A stretch of 64,000 nucleotides of DNA from assembly GCF_032854445.1 (NCBI RefSeq), contig NC_088304.1:9807704-9871703 (forward strand), written 5' to 3'. A program made the translations under genes and the position numbers. The number at the start of each line of letters is the position of its first letter. Within the stretch, counting starts at the first letter, position 1. The stretch is from Liolophura sinensis. Taxonomy: Eukaryota > Mollusca > Polyplacophora > Chitonida > Chitonidae. Positions 23,688-36,500 of this stretch are shown piece by piece. Below the pieces are notes generated by a model that was not told the origin of the DNA, ran no database searches, and saw nothing but the letters and a program-made list of their open reading frames with translations.

Positions 23688-24575
23688 CTGGAAATACCAT
23701 AAGAATTCACTAGCTTTTTTGGACACTGTAAACAACTTCAGTGTGAACTCTCCAGTATACCAGGAAATGCCATAAGAATTCACTGGCTTTTTGGACACTA
23801 TGAACCATTTCAGTGTGAACTTTCCAGTATACCAGGAAATACCATAAGAATTCACTAGCCTTTTTGGACACTATGAACAACTTCAGTGTGAACTCTCCAG
23901 TATACCTGGAAATACCATAAGAATTCATTAACCTTTTTGGACACCATGAACAACTTCAGTGTGAACTCTCCAGTATACCTGGAAATACCATAAGAATTCA
24001 TTAGCCTTTTTGGACACTATGAACAACTTCAGTGTGAACTCTCCACTATACCAGGAAATACCATAAGAATTCACTGGCTTTTTGGGCACTATAAACCATT
24101 GCAGTGTGAACTCTCCAGTATACCAGGAAATACCATAAGAATTCATTAGACTTTTTGGACAATAAGAACAACTTCAGTGTGAACTCTCCAGTATACCTGG
24201 AAATACCATAAGAATTCATTAGCCTTTTTGGACACTATGAACAACTTCAGTGTGAACTCTCCAGTATACCAGGAAATACCATAAGAATTCATTATCTCTT
24301 TTGGACACTATGAACCATTTCAGTGTGAACTCTCCAGTATACCTGGAAATACCATAAGAATTCATTACCTCTTTTGGACACTATGAACAACTTCAGTGTG
24401 AGCTCTCCAGTATACCTGGAAATACCATAAGAATTCATTACCTTTTTTAGACACCATGAACAATTTCAGTGTGAACTCTCCAGTATACCTGGATATGCCA
24501 TAAGAATCCATTTGTCTTTTTGGACACTGTGAACAATTTCAGTGTGAACTCTCCGGTATACCTGGAAATACCAGG
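23688..24575 (-). repeat. 73-bp minisatellite carrying splice-acceptor and exon-edge copies
   Basis: About 12 units of 72-73 bp (GGACAC marks near 23721, 23794, 23867, 23939 ... 24520). On the minus strand each unit reads TTCTTATGGTATTTCCAGG TATACTGGAGAGTTCACACTG AAGTTGTTCATAGTGTCC with few changes, that is an acceptor-like CAG followed by an exon-like edge. The array runs without a break into the hybrid exon at 23543-23687. The unit is homologous to the array at 38151-38900 in the intact gene. Confidence 0.9.
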
Positions 24576-24599
24576 TATACGTCTTATAAACTGTACACC

Positions 24600-24790
24600 G
24601 CATAGAATAGTTTCACCAATACGGTCGTTGTAAGTTCAAGTCCGGCTCATGCTGACTTCTTCTCCGGCCGTAAGTTGGAAGGTCTTCAGCAATCTGCGGA
24701 TGATCGTAAGTTTCCCACGGGCTCTGCCCGGTTTCCTTCAAGAAATATTCTTGAGTACGGCGTAAAACACCAATCAAATAAATAAATCAA
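24600..24790 (+). mobile_element. SINE family 1 copy
   Basis: It contains TTGTAAGTTCAAGTCCGGCTC (B-box-like), CAATCTGCGGATGATCGTAAG and the tail CGGCGTAAAACACCAATCAA followed by ATAAATAAATC. Confidence 0.8.
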
Positions 24791-25214
24791 AACATGAGAT
24801 GTGGTTGTGTGTTTAAAGTCTTCTTTCAAAGGAATAGACAACGGAAAATCGTAATGCTTTTTACTTTGGAATTTTGGATTTCTCCATCTATGAATCGTCT
24901 ATACCACAGATGAAGTAGTCTATAGAATCTGACAAGAACACAAAGATATCAAATACATAAATCAGAAAACAATTATTTATCTACATATCTTCCGACAAGA
25001 TGGTATATTTTCGAACATGGCGTCATATATTGGTAACTTGTTTGCAGAGCCTAGCATACTGCGTACTTATTTACGTATTGGCATGTTCATAAAACAATAA
25101 ACCTCACCCAAACATCCGCCCGTAAGTCTTAAACCACTCCTCGCATGCATCCAAGAATCCCTTTAAAAAATCATAGTTTTCAGTTAAAACCATATGAAGT
25201 TTAATATGACTTAA

Positions 25215-25315
25215 ATAATGTTGGGTTTCCTCCCACCATAATGCTGGTCGCCGTGGTATAAGTGAAATATTCTTGAGTACGACGTTAAACAACAAATAAA
25301 TAAATAAATAAAATT
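25215..25315 (+). mobile_element. SINE family 1, 3' fragment
   Basis: Only the 3' half is present: CCTCCCACCATAATGCTGGT through AAATATTCTTGAGTACGACG to AACAAATAAATAAATAAA. Confidence 0.75.
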
Positions 25316-25389
25316 ATGTTTTGCTATTCGTTACTATTTAACATACAGACTCATTAGGGGTTTCGCTGTACAGTATGACACTTCCATCT

Positions 25390-26215
25390 ACAGTCTGTTT
25401 CTATCAGAGAGTCACCTATATTCATCTGTCTGTAAAATCAGACATACTGGCTACCAAAATTGCCTTTAGTCAGTGACAAGCTCTACACATGGATGTATTT
25501 GAAATTCATATTCTTGCTAGGAAAATGAAGTTAGAACATTTTTCTAATTCATGATGATAAACCCCATAAAGCTCGGTTTCGGCGACAAGAACCAATTGCC
25601 TCGGGTGACGTAATTATCATTCCAAAACCAGTGGCATGCCGGGTATTCGGCGGAGTTCAACACGTTTTAAAGGAGGGTGACATCAATTACCTGAACTGTT
25701 GTCGACTTTACGGTAAACCCTGTCTCTGACACTGCCATAGTTGAAATCGTTCGCACGATTTAATATAATATAAATTTAAAACATGAATTTTACTTTATCG
25801 CTTGTAGTATATGATCTCACGGCAGCATACTTTTAGAGATAGATATTCGCACAAACAGCTGTGTAGGCGGTGTTATTGCATGGAGTTTGTTCTGACCACT
25901 TGTCGCTGCAGCCACTGTAAAACAAATTACTCTCCACGCCCATTGTCCAGCATGCAACTTGTTTTGAATAATGAGGACGTCACCTGAGGCAATGAGTTCT
26001 TGGTGTCGAAACTAAGCTTACGGAGTTTAACATTATGAATTAGAAAAAGTATTCTAACTGCCATTTCTTTGTAACAACATGGACGCCCAACGTATCAATG
26101 TGTAGAGCTTGGGTTGTTATATGACGCTGGCTAAAGGCAATTTTGGTAGCGAGTATGAATGATTTTACAGACGGCTGAATATAGGCGACTCTCTAAAGAA
26201 ATAGACTATAGACTG
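25390..26215. repeat. Foldback element with arms of about 230 bp
   Basis: The left arm (about 25390-25615) and right arm (about 25978-26215) are imperfect inverted copies. For example, CTACCAAAATTGCCTTTAGTC at 25451 pairs with GGCTAAAGGCAATTTTGGTAG near 26130, and GCCTCGGGTGACG pairs with CGTCACCTGAGGC. The 360-bp centre shows no coding frame. Confidence 0.7.
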
Positions 26216-27270
26216 TGTGGATAATGGGAGGATAATCACAGAAACTTATACATACGACGTCAGAGTTAAGGGGCTCTCACACTTATCCGAGTTTCATCCC
26301 GGGTAGTCCCGATCTATAACTCGTTCAACTCGGCAAGAAATCTCCCAGGCAGCAACATGACAGCAGTAGCTTATTTGATGAGTCTATTAGGAGTGAATTA
26401 CGAATTTGGTACGAGTGCTACAGAGCAATCTACGAGTTGTCCCGTTGTGACGATTTTGTAACCAGTTGTGACGATTTAAGTATGAATTATTTACGAATTA
26501 CAAAAGTTTGATACTATTTTTGTACGAGTAATTGGGCGTTCTCCACAACTTATCCCCAATGCAGCGGGTAAATCGTGCGAAATTTGGCAGGATTGTATCA
26601 CTCCCTGATTAGATAATTTATTTTATGGCTAGATAATTTATTTTATGGCTAGATGGCTGTTACAATAGGCTCTCTCTTCTTAACTTCTTTTATTTGTCGC
26701 AGAGGCAACAATTCTTACCAGGAGACGACGGAAACGTCATCGGCAGTCTGAACTACTGGCCGAAATGATAGGAGTTCGTCATGTGATCGGAACAACGTGT
26801 CGGGCTCGTAGAGAACTCGGGCTGCTCGTAGAAAGCTCTGGAAGCTCGATCGCAGCAAAATCGTATCGAACTCGGGGCAACTCGGGACAACTCGGGATTG
26901 CTCGTAATAACTCCTAATGAACTAGTACAAAACTCGTACTCCGCTTTCACATGCCTCGTGGAGAGTAGCAGAGTAACTCGCGGGTATCGTATTTTACTCG
27001 AGGGAGCCCTACAAGTATACGCGTCTAGTGCCAAGTTCAGTTTAATTAAGGTGTGGCTCGCGTAAATAACGTGAGGGTTGACAGGTACATATATGCAGTC
27101 TTGTCAAATTTCGTCAGTGAGCTTCAAGATAACTAAATAGATTATAGCTGTTAGTGAAACTATATCAAATTTCATCATAAAATCTACCCCTGAGCTCGCT
27201 CAACTTTGAGTATACATGTACGATCGACATACATTGTATTCCTGCATAAATCAGGATTCGGCTTGTGGAC
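26216..27270. other. Spacer with recurring ACTCG motifs
   Basis: No exon is supported. Between 26280 and 27010 the motif ACTCG/CTCGG recurs many times (for example AACTCGGGACAACTCGGG near 26879), which suggests an unidentified repeat. Confidence 0.35.
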
Positions 27271-27560
27271 TAAGCAATGTTTTAATGTGATTGTATCTGA
27301 AGTGTGGTGACAACACAGTATTTTGAATAATTCTAGACCAGTGACGTCTAACAAATTGCCATGAATATCACTGCACTTTTTTTAACCTAATTCTGCGCAT
27401 ATACGCCGTGATGCTAGAGTGCGTGTAATGTGCAACTATTTATGCACTGTGAACAGGTAGAATAAAACCACAACTCAGGTAAATTGATAAGACGCCATAT
27501 TTCACCGGTTACGTGTGACAATTTTCCAGCTATCAGAGTGTCGTTGATGTTTTCCCCTCT
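27270..27560. repeat. Interspersed repeat family B copy
   Basis: TAATTCTAGACCAGTGACGTC, GCCGTGATGCTAGAGTGCGT, GAACAGGTAGAATAAAACC and ATTTCACCGGTTACGTGTGA match the copies at 16120 and 44100. Confidence 0.5.
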
Positions 27561-27939
27561 ATTCTGTATGTCTTAATTAAATTATAAGCTGCTTACGAGC
27601 ATCAGAGAGTATATAGTCTTCAGCATATTTGGATTTAGCCTCGCATTCAAATAGAGTCGTATAATTGCAGTCTAGCTCGACAAATGCACGTGAATATAGC
27701 AGCGCTGCAGGTTTAAATATTTGGTATAATTGTCTAAAAAGTTGATTAATGACAACATAAAATAAAGCCACCGTTAACAGACAGCACTGAAAATTGTACA
27801 TAAAGTACGTTTGTCTTTTTTTAAAGATTGTTTGAACGAAATTCAATGCATTCAAATATTTGGAATTTGTAAAGTGGAATTTCAGTACCACATTGATATT
27901 ATTGGGTGCCGATTTGGCCATGCATACAGTCTTTTCCCC

Positions 27940-28760
27940 CAAATCATGGCGCTAGAGGGTGTCTGCTTTGCTGCATGTGCATGAACAGTTGGAATAAAAC
28001 CTTAACTAAGGTAAATTAACAAGAGGCTGGCAAATGGTCACACGTGTTACCGGTGAAATACGGCTACAGATCAGTGACGACAGTGTAATAGCTGGCAAAT
28101 GGTCACCCGTATTACCGGTGAAATACGGCTACAGCATACAGAGTAACACCAGATCAGTGACGACAGTGTGTTAGCTGGCAAATGGTCACACGTGTTACCG
28201 GTGAAATACGGCCACAGATCAGTGACGACAGTGTGATAGCTATTTTCCTAAGAGACCAGTGACGACACGTGTGACCATTTGCCAGCTATCACACTGTCGT
28301 CACTGATCTGGTGTTACTCTGTATACTGTAGCCATATTTCACCGGTAAGACGTATGACCATTTGCCAGCTATTACACCGTCGTCACTGATCTGTGGCCGT
28401 ATTTCACCGGTAACACGTGTGACCATTTGCCAGCTATCACACTGTCGTCACTGATCTGGTGTTACTCTGTATGCTGTAGCCGTATTTCACCGGTAATACG
28501 GGTGACCATTTGCTAGCTATTACACTGTCGTCACTGATCTGGTGTTACTCTGTATACCGTAGCCGTATTTCACCGGTAACACGTGTGACCATTTGCCAGC
28601 TATCACACTGTCGTCACTGATCTGTGGCCGTATTTCACCGGTAATACGGGTGACCATTTGCCAGCTATCACACTGTCGTCACTGATCTGGTGTTACTCTG
28701 TATGCTGTAGCCGTATTTCACCGATAACACATGTGACCATTCGCCAGCTATCGCTGACAG
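27940..28760. repeat. Large palindromic array of family B termini
   Basis: Units containing GGCAAATGGTCACACGTGTT ACCGGTGAAATACGG and GATCAGTGACGACAGTGTG repeat in one orientation from about 28020 to 28245. After a centre near 28255 they repeat as reverse complements to about 28750. Some units carry an extra AGCATACAGAGTAACACCA block. Confidence 0.85.
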
Positions 28761-28834
28761 GATCGCATAATTCGCAGGATTATTCACTGACAGGATCGCA
28801 TAATTCTGAACCATTCTTTAATGGGACCACTTCA

Positions 28835-28980
28835 GCGGCCTAGTGTTTAGAACGTCCGCCTTGAAGTCGGGAGTTTGGTCATACCAAAACGTAACTTGTT
28901 GCTGCCTCGTTGACCCACAACACATAGAGCAAGAAAACAGGACTGTTTGGCCCAGTGTTAGTATAATTTATTTATTCCAT
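28835..28980 (+). mobile_element. SINE family 2, 5' fragment
   Basis: The tRNA-like head (GTGTTTAGAACGTCCGCCTT, GGGAGTTTGGTCATACC) and the start of the body (TTGTTGCTGCCTCG ... TTTGGCCCAGTGTTAGTATAA) are present. The rest is replaced by a short SINE family 1 piece to about 29055. Confidence 0.6.
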
Positions 28981-30544
28981 AGATATTTTATGTCGTGTAC
29001 TGAAGAATGTTTTACTTATACGACGCTTCTATTATGCTTCCCATGGTACACACGTTGATTTCAAAATTCATTAGTTCTTGTTCTTTTGGGGGCATTGGTG
29101 ACACTATGTGGTCGACAATGTAAGATTGGGATGTCTCCAATATGGCGCCTTAGTCTCTACACGTGGGAAAGTTCATCATTTAGTATAATATTGCAGTAGT
29201 TTCTTAGTCAGTTTCTTAGTTTCTTAAAACTGTGACCGTTTTTGTACCAGGGGAAAAAAATCTCGATTATGTGGCGTTAATCAACAATGAAATAAATACA
29301 TCAATAAATCACACACAAGGGAATACGTATATTTAATAGAAAAACTAATTCAGGATGTTTTACAGTGATTATAAATTAAAAAAATAAAGAAAGATAAATA
29401 TAATAAAAATAGTAAAATCATAAAGCACATAAAGATTTTGGAACCAGAAATTGGGATGGATTTAAACAACACAAGAATTCATTTCCAGAGGCGCTGCTCT
29501 CTCTCAGAAGAGCGCATATTATGTGGAATTACAGATTCAAAATATCCATAACGAACGCAGAATCTTTAAGTTGTAATACTTAAATATTTTCTGCAAAATA
29601 TCTCCTGGAACCAAAATGACAGTATGCAGAACAATATTGTGAAAGGAAACTAAAAGAATGATTTTGGTTTCAGGAGGCATATTTTTGCAGTTATAGCAAT
29701 AAATCGTTAGAATGGAAATATTTGCGCAAATCGCTCTTCTGAGCCATTTAAAGTGAGCTTTGAGCAAATTTTGGGAGATAATATTTTACTAACACATTTG
29801 TATACATTTAAATGGACCAGAGCTGCGCCTAAATGACAATTAACATTTGTGACTGGTTGATCGTTAATAAATCAGATATGCATGTAGTATACTGCATACA
29901 TAAAACATCTATTAAAACTATAGAGCACGAGACACTTTTACCATGCACTATATTAAAGGATATACATTTACTCTAAACTCAAAAACTGTATAAAATCCAG
30001 TTGATTTTTATGCAATTATTAGTATTATTATTATTCGAATATGATTGAAAACTTATATACAAATCAAGCGTAGATATAGGTATCTTGCATTTTCCAAAAA
30101 TGCCTTTGGAGAAAGTTGTAAGAATCATACCACTCACGTTATAAGAATAAACCGAGGTCATTTGGTTATATATTTTACTTTCTATAAAGGGCTGGTATCG
30201 AAAAGTGGAAGCCACATAGATACAGGCTTGATGGAAATTATTATTCTATACCTATATTTTATCAATGCATGTATGTGCCCATTTTCTTTACAAGTTGCTT
30301 ATTATATTCTTTCCGTCATCTACTAACAATGTTCGTCGGTGTATGTAAAGCCTATGTTATATGTCACGTGTATATAGCGCATTCAAAATAGTGCAGCGGC
30401 CAATCAGGATGCAGCTCGTGTGCACTCGAGTGTGACACAAAAAACGTCTTTAACCCATGATCTCCATTCGCCACTGTCGACCAATTAACGCTAAGTATTT
30501 GACTTCGAGTGAGAACGTGTTCTCATCAAGTCGGATCACGTGAC
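28981..30544. other. A/T-rich DNA downstream of the P450 gene
   Basis: No exon is supported. Because the intact P450 ends at 30545 on the minus strand, the part nearest 30544 is its 3' untranslated region. I could not identify a convincing polyadenylation signal. Confidence 0.45.
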
Positions 30545-33500
30545 TTATTTCCTGTGTTCAGCAGTTAGCCAGACGCCATCTTTGGTATTGGAGAGAAGAG
30601 GGTTGTCCTTGAATTTCAGTGGTTTCTAAAGCGAAGAAAAGCAGTTACCATATGAATAAAGCATTATAGTCTGTCATTTCAACTTCACAACACCTTCAAA
30701 GGCAAGAGACTACGAAAAATGAAGGAAGCATCTGTAGAAAAACGACTTCCGTGGCCGAGGGGGTTAGCGTGTCAGCAAAGCGCAATGACCCTGGAGCTTC
30801 TCTCCGGTCGCACGTGGGAAGGTCTTGCAACAATCTGTCCGGTTTCCTTCCATCATAATGCTGGCCACCGTCGTAAAAGTGAGATATTCTTGAGTCCGGC
30901 GTAAAACCCCAATCAAATAAATAAATAAGTACATAAACAATATGGCACATCAAATCAAAATAAACTGTAGAAAAACTGTATTTGAAAATACCTTCCCCTA
31001 TACTTCTTAAGACTTTTGTTTTTTTTAATTACAGTTAATTGCAACCAACTGCCGTTTGGTTTGTACGGTGAGCTGTACGGGCCATACTGACTATGTATGT
31101 CGTCTATAACAACATACAACTATGTATTCCGTACAGACACTGTACCACATTACTGGTGTCTACTCACCGTTTTACTGTTGGGGACAAATCTATACCTCTG
31201 TAAGAGTTGGACAATGATGACCTTCATCTCAAACAGAGCCAGTCTCATCCCGATACAGTTTCTGGGGCCGTACCCGAAAGGGATCCACTGGAGCGGATGG
31301 TGTTTCTCCTTGTTTTCCGGGGTGAATCTGACCAATAAAAATCAATTACAGTATCACGTGGTATGTTATTTAGCCAATGAAAATAATGTCTCTGACTTAA
31401 AAAATTATTTATTTGCTCCTTGTTTTACTCCATACTATTTTCATTTACTCCATAGAATTTTTCATTTATACAAAGGCAGGTGACTGGTACCTTTCTGGAT
31501 CAAACACTTCCGGGTCAGTCCAGTAGCCGGGGTCATGGTGAATCATGTATATAGGCAAAGCCACGGTCATCCCGGCTGGAATATGGATACCTTTTATAGT
31601 GACGTCACGCTTACATACTCTATCCATCCTGCAGACAAAACAGACCTAATATCGTTATTTACATGGTTTTAGTCGTCGCTCTCTATACATTACCGCCACT
31701 ACGTGCAATTTTGGATAGAAATACTGAAGAACGCTATGGTGATGAAGCAAAAAGTGATGTCAGAAAAAAATCTGATAGATATGTTTTTTCTTTACTTAGA
31801 GTATGCACAACATGGCTGCAACGGGCAACTAAAACTGTTTTACTGAAAAGTGCTGATCTTAATAAGTGATCTCGCTCTCCTTAAATAAGCCCACATGCGT
31901 TGCACAGGCTCCAGTCAAACTTGTCTCGTGATGACGATGATGCTGATGCTGATAATTACAATGGTGATGACGACGATGATGATGGAGATGAATGGAAGAG
32001 AATACAAGGATAATGAAGATACTAACCTTGCAAAAGGAGGATTTATACGCAGTCCCTCTTGAACTACCATGTCTAGATAAGACAGCTTGCCGACAGTTTC
32101 GTAGTCTGGAGCTTTTCCCTAGACAATTGAAAAACTTTTTTTAACTCTTTACCTTTTTGTTGTATTGTGAATGTTAGCAGGCCTTGCATATAATCTGTTT
32201 TAATCTGGTCTTGCAGTGGAACTGTAGGCTTGGTGACCACCTACTGTTTTAATCCACCGCAACGCTGCATATCAGGACCAGTCATGTACGTTACTGTTAC
32301 AATTGTCTGTCTGTAAACCTTGTTAAAACTTGTTTGTTACTATGCAGTATGTTTTTGTATAAAAATGTACTGTCACTTGTCAAAGGAAACCCAGAGCCCC
32401 GGAACCACCGACTCTGCGATACAATTGTGCCATAGCTGAAGTTACACCAGCTAGTGTGAATCTGTCTAATTTATATGTGCATGTTTTCCTATCGTTCATA
32501 AAGTGTTCAGTACATAAGTAAATCCTGCCTTGAGTGTTCCTGATTACAAATTGTGACCGGCATCGCAATATTTTTAATGTCTCAATTCACAACTGGCTTC
32601 GTTTGGAACTTTGGTGCTATCAAAAGTCAAAAAAGGTTTTTATGTAAAATGTTCAGTTGAAAAAACAAAATTTCATCTCATTTGAGAAACATCCACAAAT
32701 TATAATAAATCCGTTAATAATTAGCTATTTTTGTGGAGGGGAGAGGGGAGGGTTTAAAAATTAAAATTTTGATGGAAGTCTGCTACACAACTTCTAATTT
32801 TACACCTTTCTAATGGTTATAGCTGGAGTACATTAATTGAAAATAAAAAGTGTGCCAAGGTGTGATATCATCGCATATGTATATAGTTGAGTGTCTGTCC
32901 GCCGTCTGTGGTCACTAGACTGATGTTACTAAAAATAGACAACGTAATACAGAGGAATTCTGGGAAATAATTAGTCGTCTTCAAATCACAATCAGTACCG
33001 TCCATGGAACACCTTTCCCGCTCAATGTAATTCGGACGTTGTTTTATGTATTTTTCATTACCCCCCATGACGGTTTGTGCACAAACTGGTAATGCATTAT
33101 TCTTGCATTGCAAGGTTATAATAGTAAATTACACTTCGACCCTATTCGCCATTGCGCCGGAAAAGGAATCCGGTTCTAACACACCAGTTAATTCTTTCGC
33201 CTAGAAAGCACTGGACAGGGCAAACAACGTGCCAAGTAGTTCTGGGCCACGCTGGGCCAAAACATCCGTGCCTATCGGTTGCAGTTTCATCCATGCCATG
33301 TTGCTGGCCGCGCATCGTATAAGTGAAATATTCTTCAGAACGGCGAAAAAACACCAATCGAATAAATAAATAAAATAAATAAATATCGGCCAGACAACAT
33401 AAGGTTTCAAACAATGTTATTTTGCTCAAACCGTCTTAAAACTCGTTCACATGACAACACAACCTGTTAAGGGTAAACAAATAAGGACGGACTCTACTTC

Positions 33501-36500
33501 AATATTCACGACAAAAATACAATCGACTTCGATGCACGAGTAACGTTCAATTCTTTGGGGGATGACTGACAAATGCCGCTTCCATTTTCCTCCCATCACG
33601 TGACCCGTGGATTCCGACTGGAAATGTCATGACTTGGATATGCAAATACGTCATTGTTTCACGTCCAAGGTAATTTATTATTGTGCAAGGTTTCTTGTCC
33701 AAACATGGCGGAATTGCACGGAAGCGAAAAGGCCAGCGTCCAAAAGGCACGGAGTAACTCCGCCTTGCTTGACCGAAACATGACACTAAAAACACGGGTG
33801 CCAGCATCGATGCATAGATTTACCATATCAGGGTAATAATTAAGATTTTCTGAGGGGAAATAGGGTCTAACTTCCAGTTTATCCTGAATCAAGTCTGTAT
33901 TTCCTGCCATTATTTAAAAGAAAAGAAAACCAAAAATTCAACCTCAATTATTTCACAAACGAGCTGGAAACAGACATAAACGGCCACAGCAATTTTCTTC
34001 TGACGAACTTGGTAAGTTTGTAATTTTATTTTTAATCTGGATTTCTTACAAACCCATGTTAAAGAAACCAGAAATAAAATGTCGCGCCACTTGTATCCCG
34101 CGCTCATGCAATGATCGTCTGTAAATACCGACAAGAGATCCGCTGTTTCCGTCAATCACATCCCGATGATGCTCTTAAATCGACCACATAGACCTGTCCA
34201 TGTGGTCAGGATTCGTGGCCGAGGTGTAAAGCAGGTGTTTTGAATAAATCTCGATAAGCGTGTCCATGTCTTCAGGGTTCATGACTAGGTTGTGCTAGGA
34301 CAGGTGTGTGACAGGTGATACATCCGGGTAGCGCTCGTCAATCCCGGAGATAAATCTGTTCGTGTGGTCAAGTGGTAGAATAGATGTGTTAGTGATTGAA
34401 TCAACAGGTGATTGACTCAGTGAGTGGCAGCTGACTTACATCGGGGTAGTGCTATCCATGTGGTCAGGTTTCATGGTCAGGTGGTAGAGCAGGTGTGTGA
34501 TTGTGTGAGTGAGTGACAGGTGACTTACATCCGGGTAGTGCTCGTCAATCTCGGTGATAAGTCTGTCCATGTGGTCAGGTTTCATGGTCAGGTGATAGAG
34601 CAGGTGTGTGATTGTGTGAGTGAGTGACAGGTGACTTACATCCGGGTAGTGCTCGTCAATCTCGGTGATAAGTCTGTCCATGTGGTCAGGTTTCATGGTC
34701 AGGTGGTAGAGCAGGTGTGTGATTGTGTGAGTGAGTGACAGGTGACTTACATCCGGATAGTGCTCGTCAATCTCAGTGATAAGTCTATCCATGTGGTCAG
34801 GATTCATGGCCAGGTGGTAGGACAGGTGCGTAATGACTGACAAAGTGAGTGAGTGACAGGTGACTTACATCTGGGTAGTGCTCGTCAATCTCGGTGATAA
34901 GTCTATCCATGTGGCCAGGATTCATGGCCAGGTGGTAGGACAGGTGCGTAATGACTGACAAAGTGAGTGAGTGACAGGTGACTTGCATCTGGGTAGTGCT
35001 CGTCAATCTCGGTGATAAGTCTGTCCATGTGGTCAGGATTCATGGCCAGGTGGTAGGACAGGTGGTAATGACTGACAAAGTGAGTGAGTGACAGGTGACT
35101 TACATCTGGGTAGTGCTCGTCAATCTCGGTGATAAGTCTATCCATGTGGTCAGGATTCATGGCCAGGTGGTAGGACAGGTGCGTAATGACTGACAAAGTG
35201 AGTGAGTGACAGGTGACTTACATTCGGGTAGTGCTCGTCAATCTCGTCGATGAGTTTGTCCATGTGGTCAGGATTCAAGGCCAGGTGGTAGAGCAAGTGG
35301 GCCAGTGTTGAGGCTGTGGTGTCGAAGCCAGCAATGAAGAACAGGATAGAGGCTGCCAGAATCTCAGAGTCAGACAGACCTACGATGACGTAAGCATATG
35401 TAAACAACACGCAAACAAGATGGTTATACAGACCTAAGATGACATAACTATACGTAACACTGTTGGAACATAGACCTACGGTGATATCAACATACGTAAA
35501 CACTGTCGGAACGTAGATATACGGCGTCATAAACATACATAAACACTGTCAGATAACAGACCTACGGAGACACAAACATATGTCATGGCGAAGCTTCCGA
35601 ATCACATTTCACGCCGTCAACCCGTGAAACCATATCCATCATCAAATTCATAAAAACAACCTATAAAAATAGTTATTTCCAAAGTAACTTAAAGGTCAAA
35701 CTAATCCTGGCTTATACCTTTTCCTTTTCTTTTATCCTTCCAGTGGGTGTCATCCCCACCAGTGTCATCCCCACCAGCCTCATCGACTGCGCCGTTGCTA
35801 TGGGAACCATCGTTATTCTCAGCCGCTGAATCGGCTTCCTTTTTGGCGTTGACCATAAGTTGAAGGAAATCTGAATATTTCTGCAAGGAATAAATGCTTG
35901 CAATATGAGGCGTACTACTATTCGTAAGAGAACTTAATGGCTTTTATAAAAAGTGAATAAAAACATTGTGCTTTTCCCAATACCGCTAGTAACGATACAT
36001 TCCATAGTAAAATACCTTAGTTCGAAGTAAAAGCCCTTGATAGAAAATAATTCAACCGATGGTGGGCCTTATGTAATGAAGCTTGCTAGGTACATCGTTG
36101 TGATTTATCATATGGTCCCCAATAAGGTAAGAACAACAACAACAGCGCCGTACTGTCATAGGGCCGCTCGCCCCAGCTAAAACTATTTGGGCTACTATAT
36201 GGCATCCTGAATGGAAGTGCTTTCATTTCTTCGTTTATTTGAAGCCTTGGTCAAGAATTATCCAGGGTCAGTTTTATGGTGGCTGAACCGGAGAGCCCGG
36301 GGAAAAACCATCGACCTTTGGAAAGTCATTGAAGAAGTTCCACTATATATGACAAGGAAATCATCATGAACGGAACTCGATGAGGTGTGATCATAGATTA
36401 CCCTGCCTTTTATGCCAACCACCCTCCCTCATCCGGGTCAACCACCTGCCTTGGAGATCAGCGGAAAACCCACCCCACCCCAACACAACCCTCTTCCGAA

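Larger units (their letters stand above)
22047..25160 (-). pseudogene. Truncated cytochrome P450 (CYP3-clan) copy
   Basis: Pieces matching the intact gene at 30545-46183 lie in order on the minus strand. They are an exon 3 match at 25108-25160 (EEWFKTYGRMFG), a hybrid exon 23543-23687 (FIAGYDTRASTLAHLLYH), an exon 11 match at 22986-23077 (SYLDMVVQEGLR) and an exon 12 match at 22047-22179. Exons 1, 2, 4-9, 13 and 14 were not found. The heme-cysteine exon is therefore absent and no working enzyme can be made. Further damage: the exon 11 acceptor AG is AA, exon 12 has a one-base insertion (five A's for four after GTCACAAT) and a 6-bp deletion, and the I-helix AGxDTT reads AGYDTR. A related trinucleotide microsatellite beside exon 11 shows that introns were duplicated too. 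Confidence 0.87.

Noticed and set aside
22380-28760. Repeated short units considered as a CRISPR array
   Set aside because: The units are contiguous minisatellites or mirrored transposon ends without unique spacers, in a eukaryotic gene setting.
34436-35196. Apparent multi-domain P450 gene with repeated DHMDRLITEIDEHY
   Set aside because: Tandem copies of the exon 10 edge, without acceptors or the other P450 exons.
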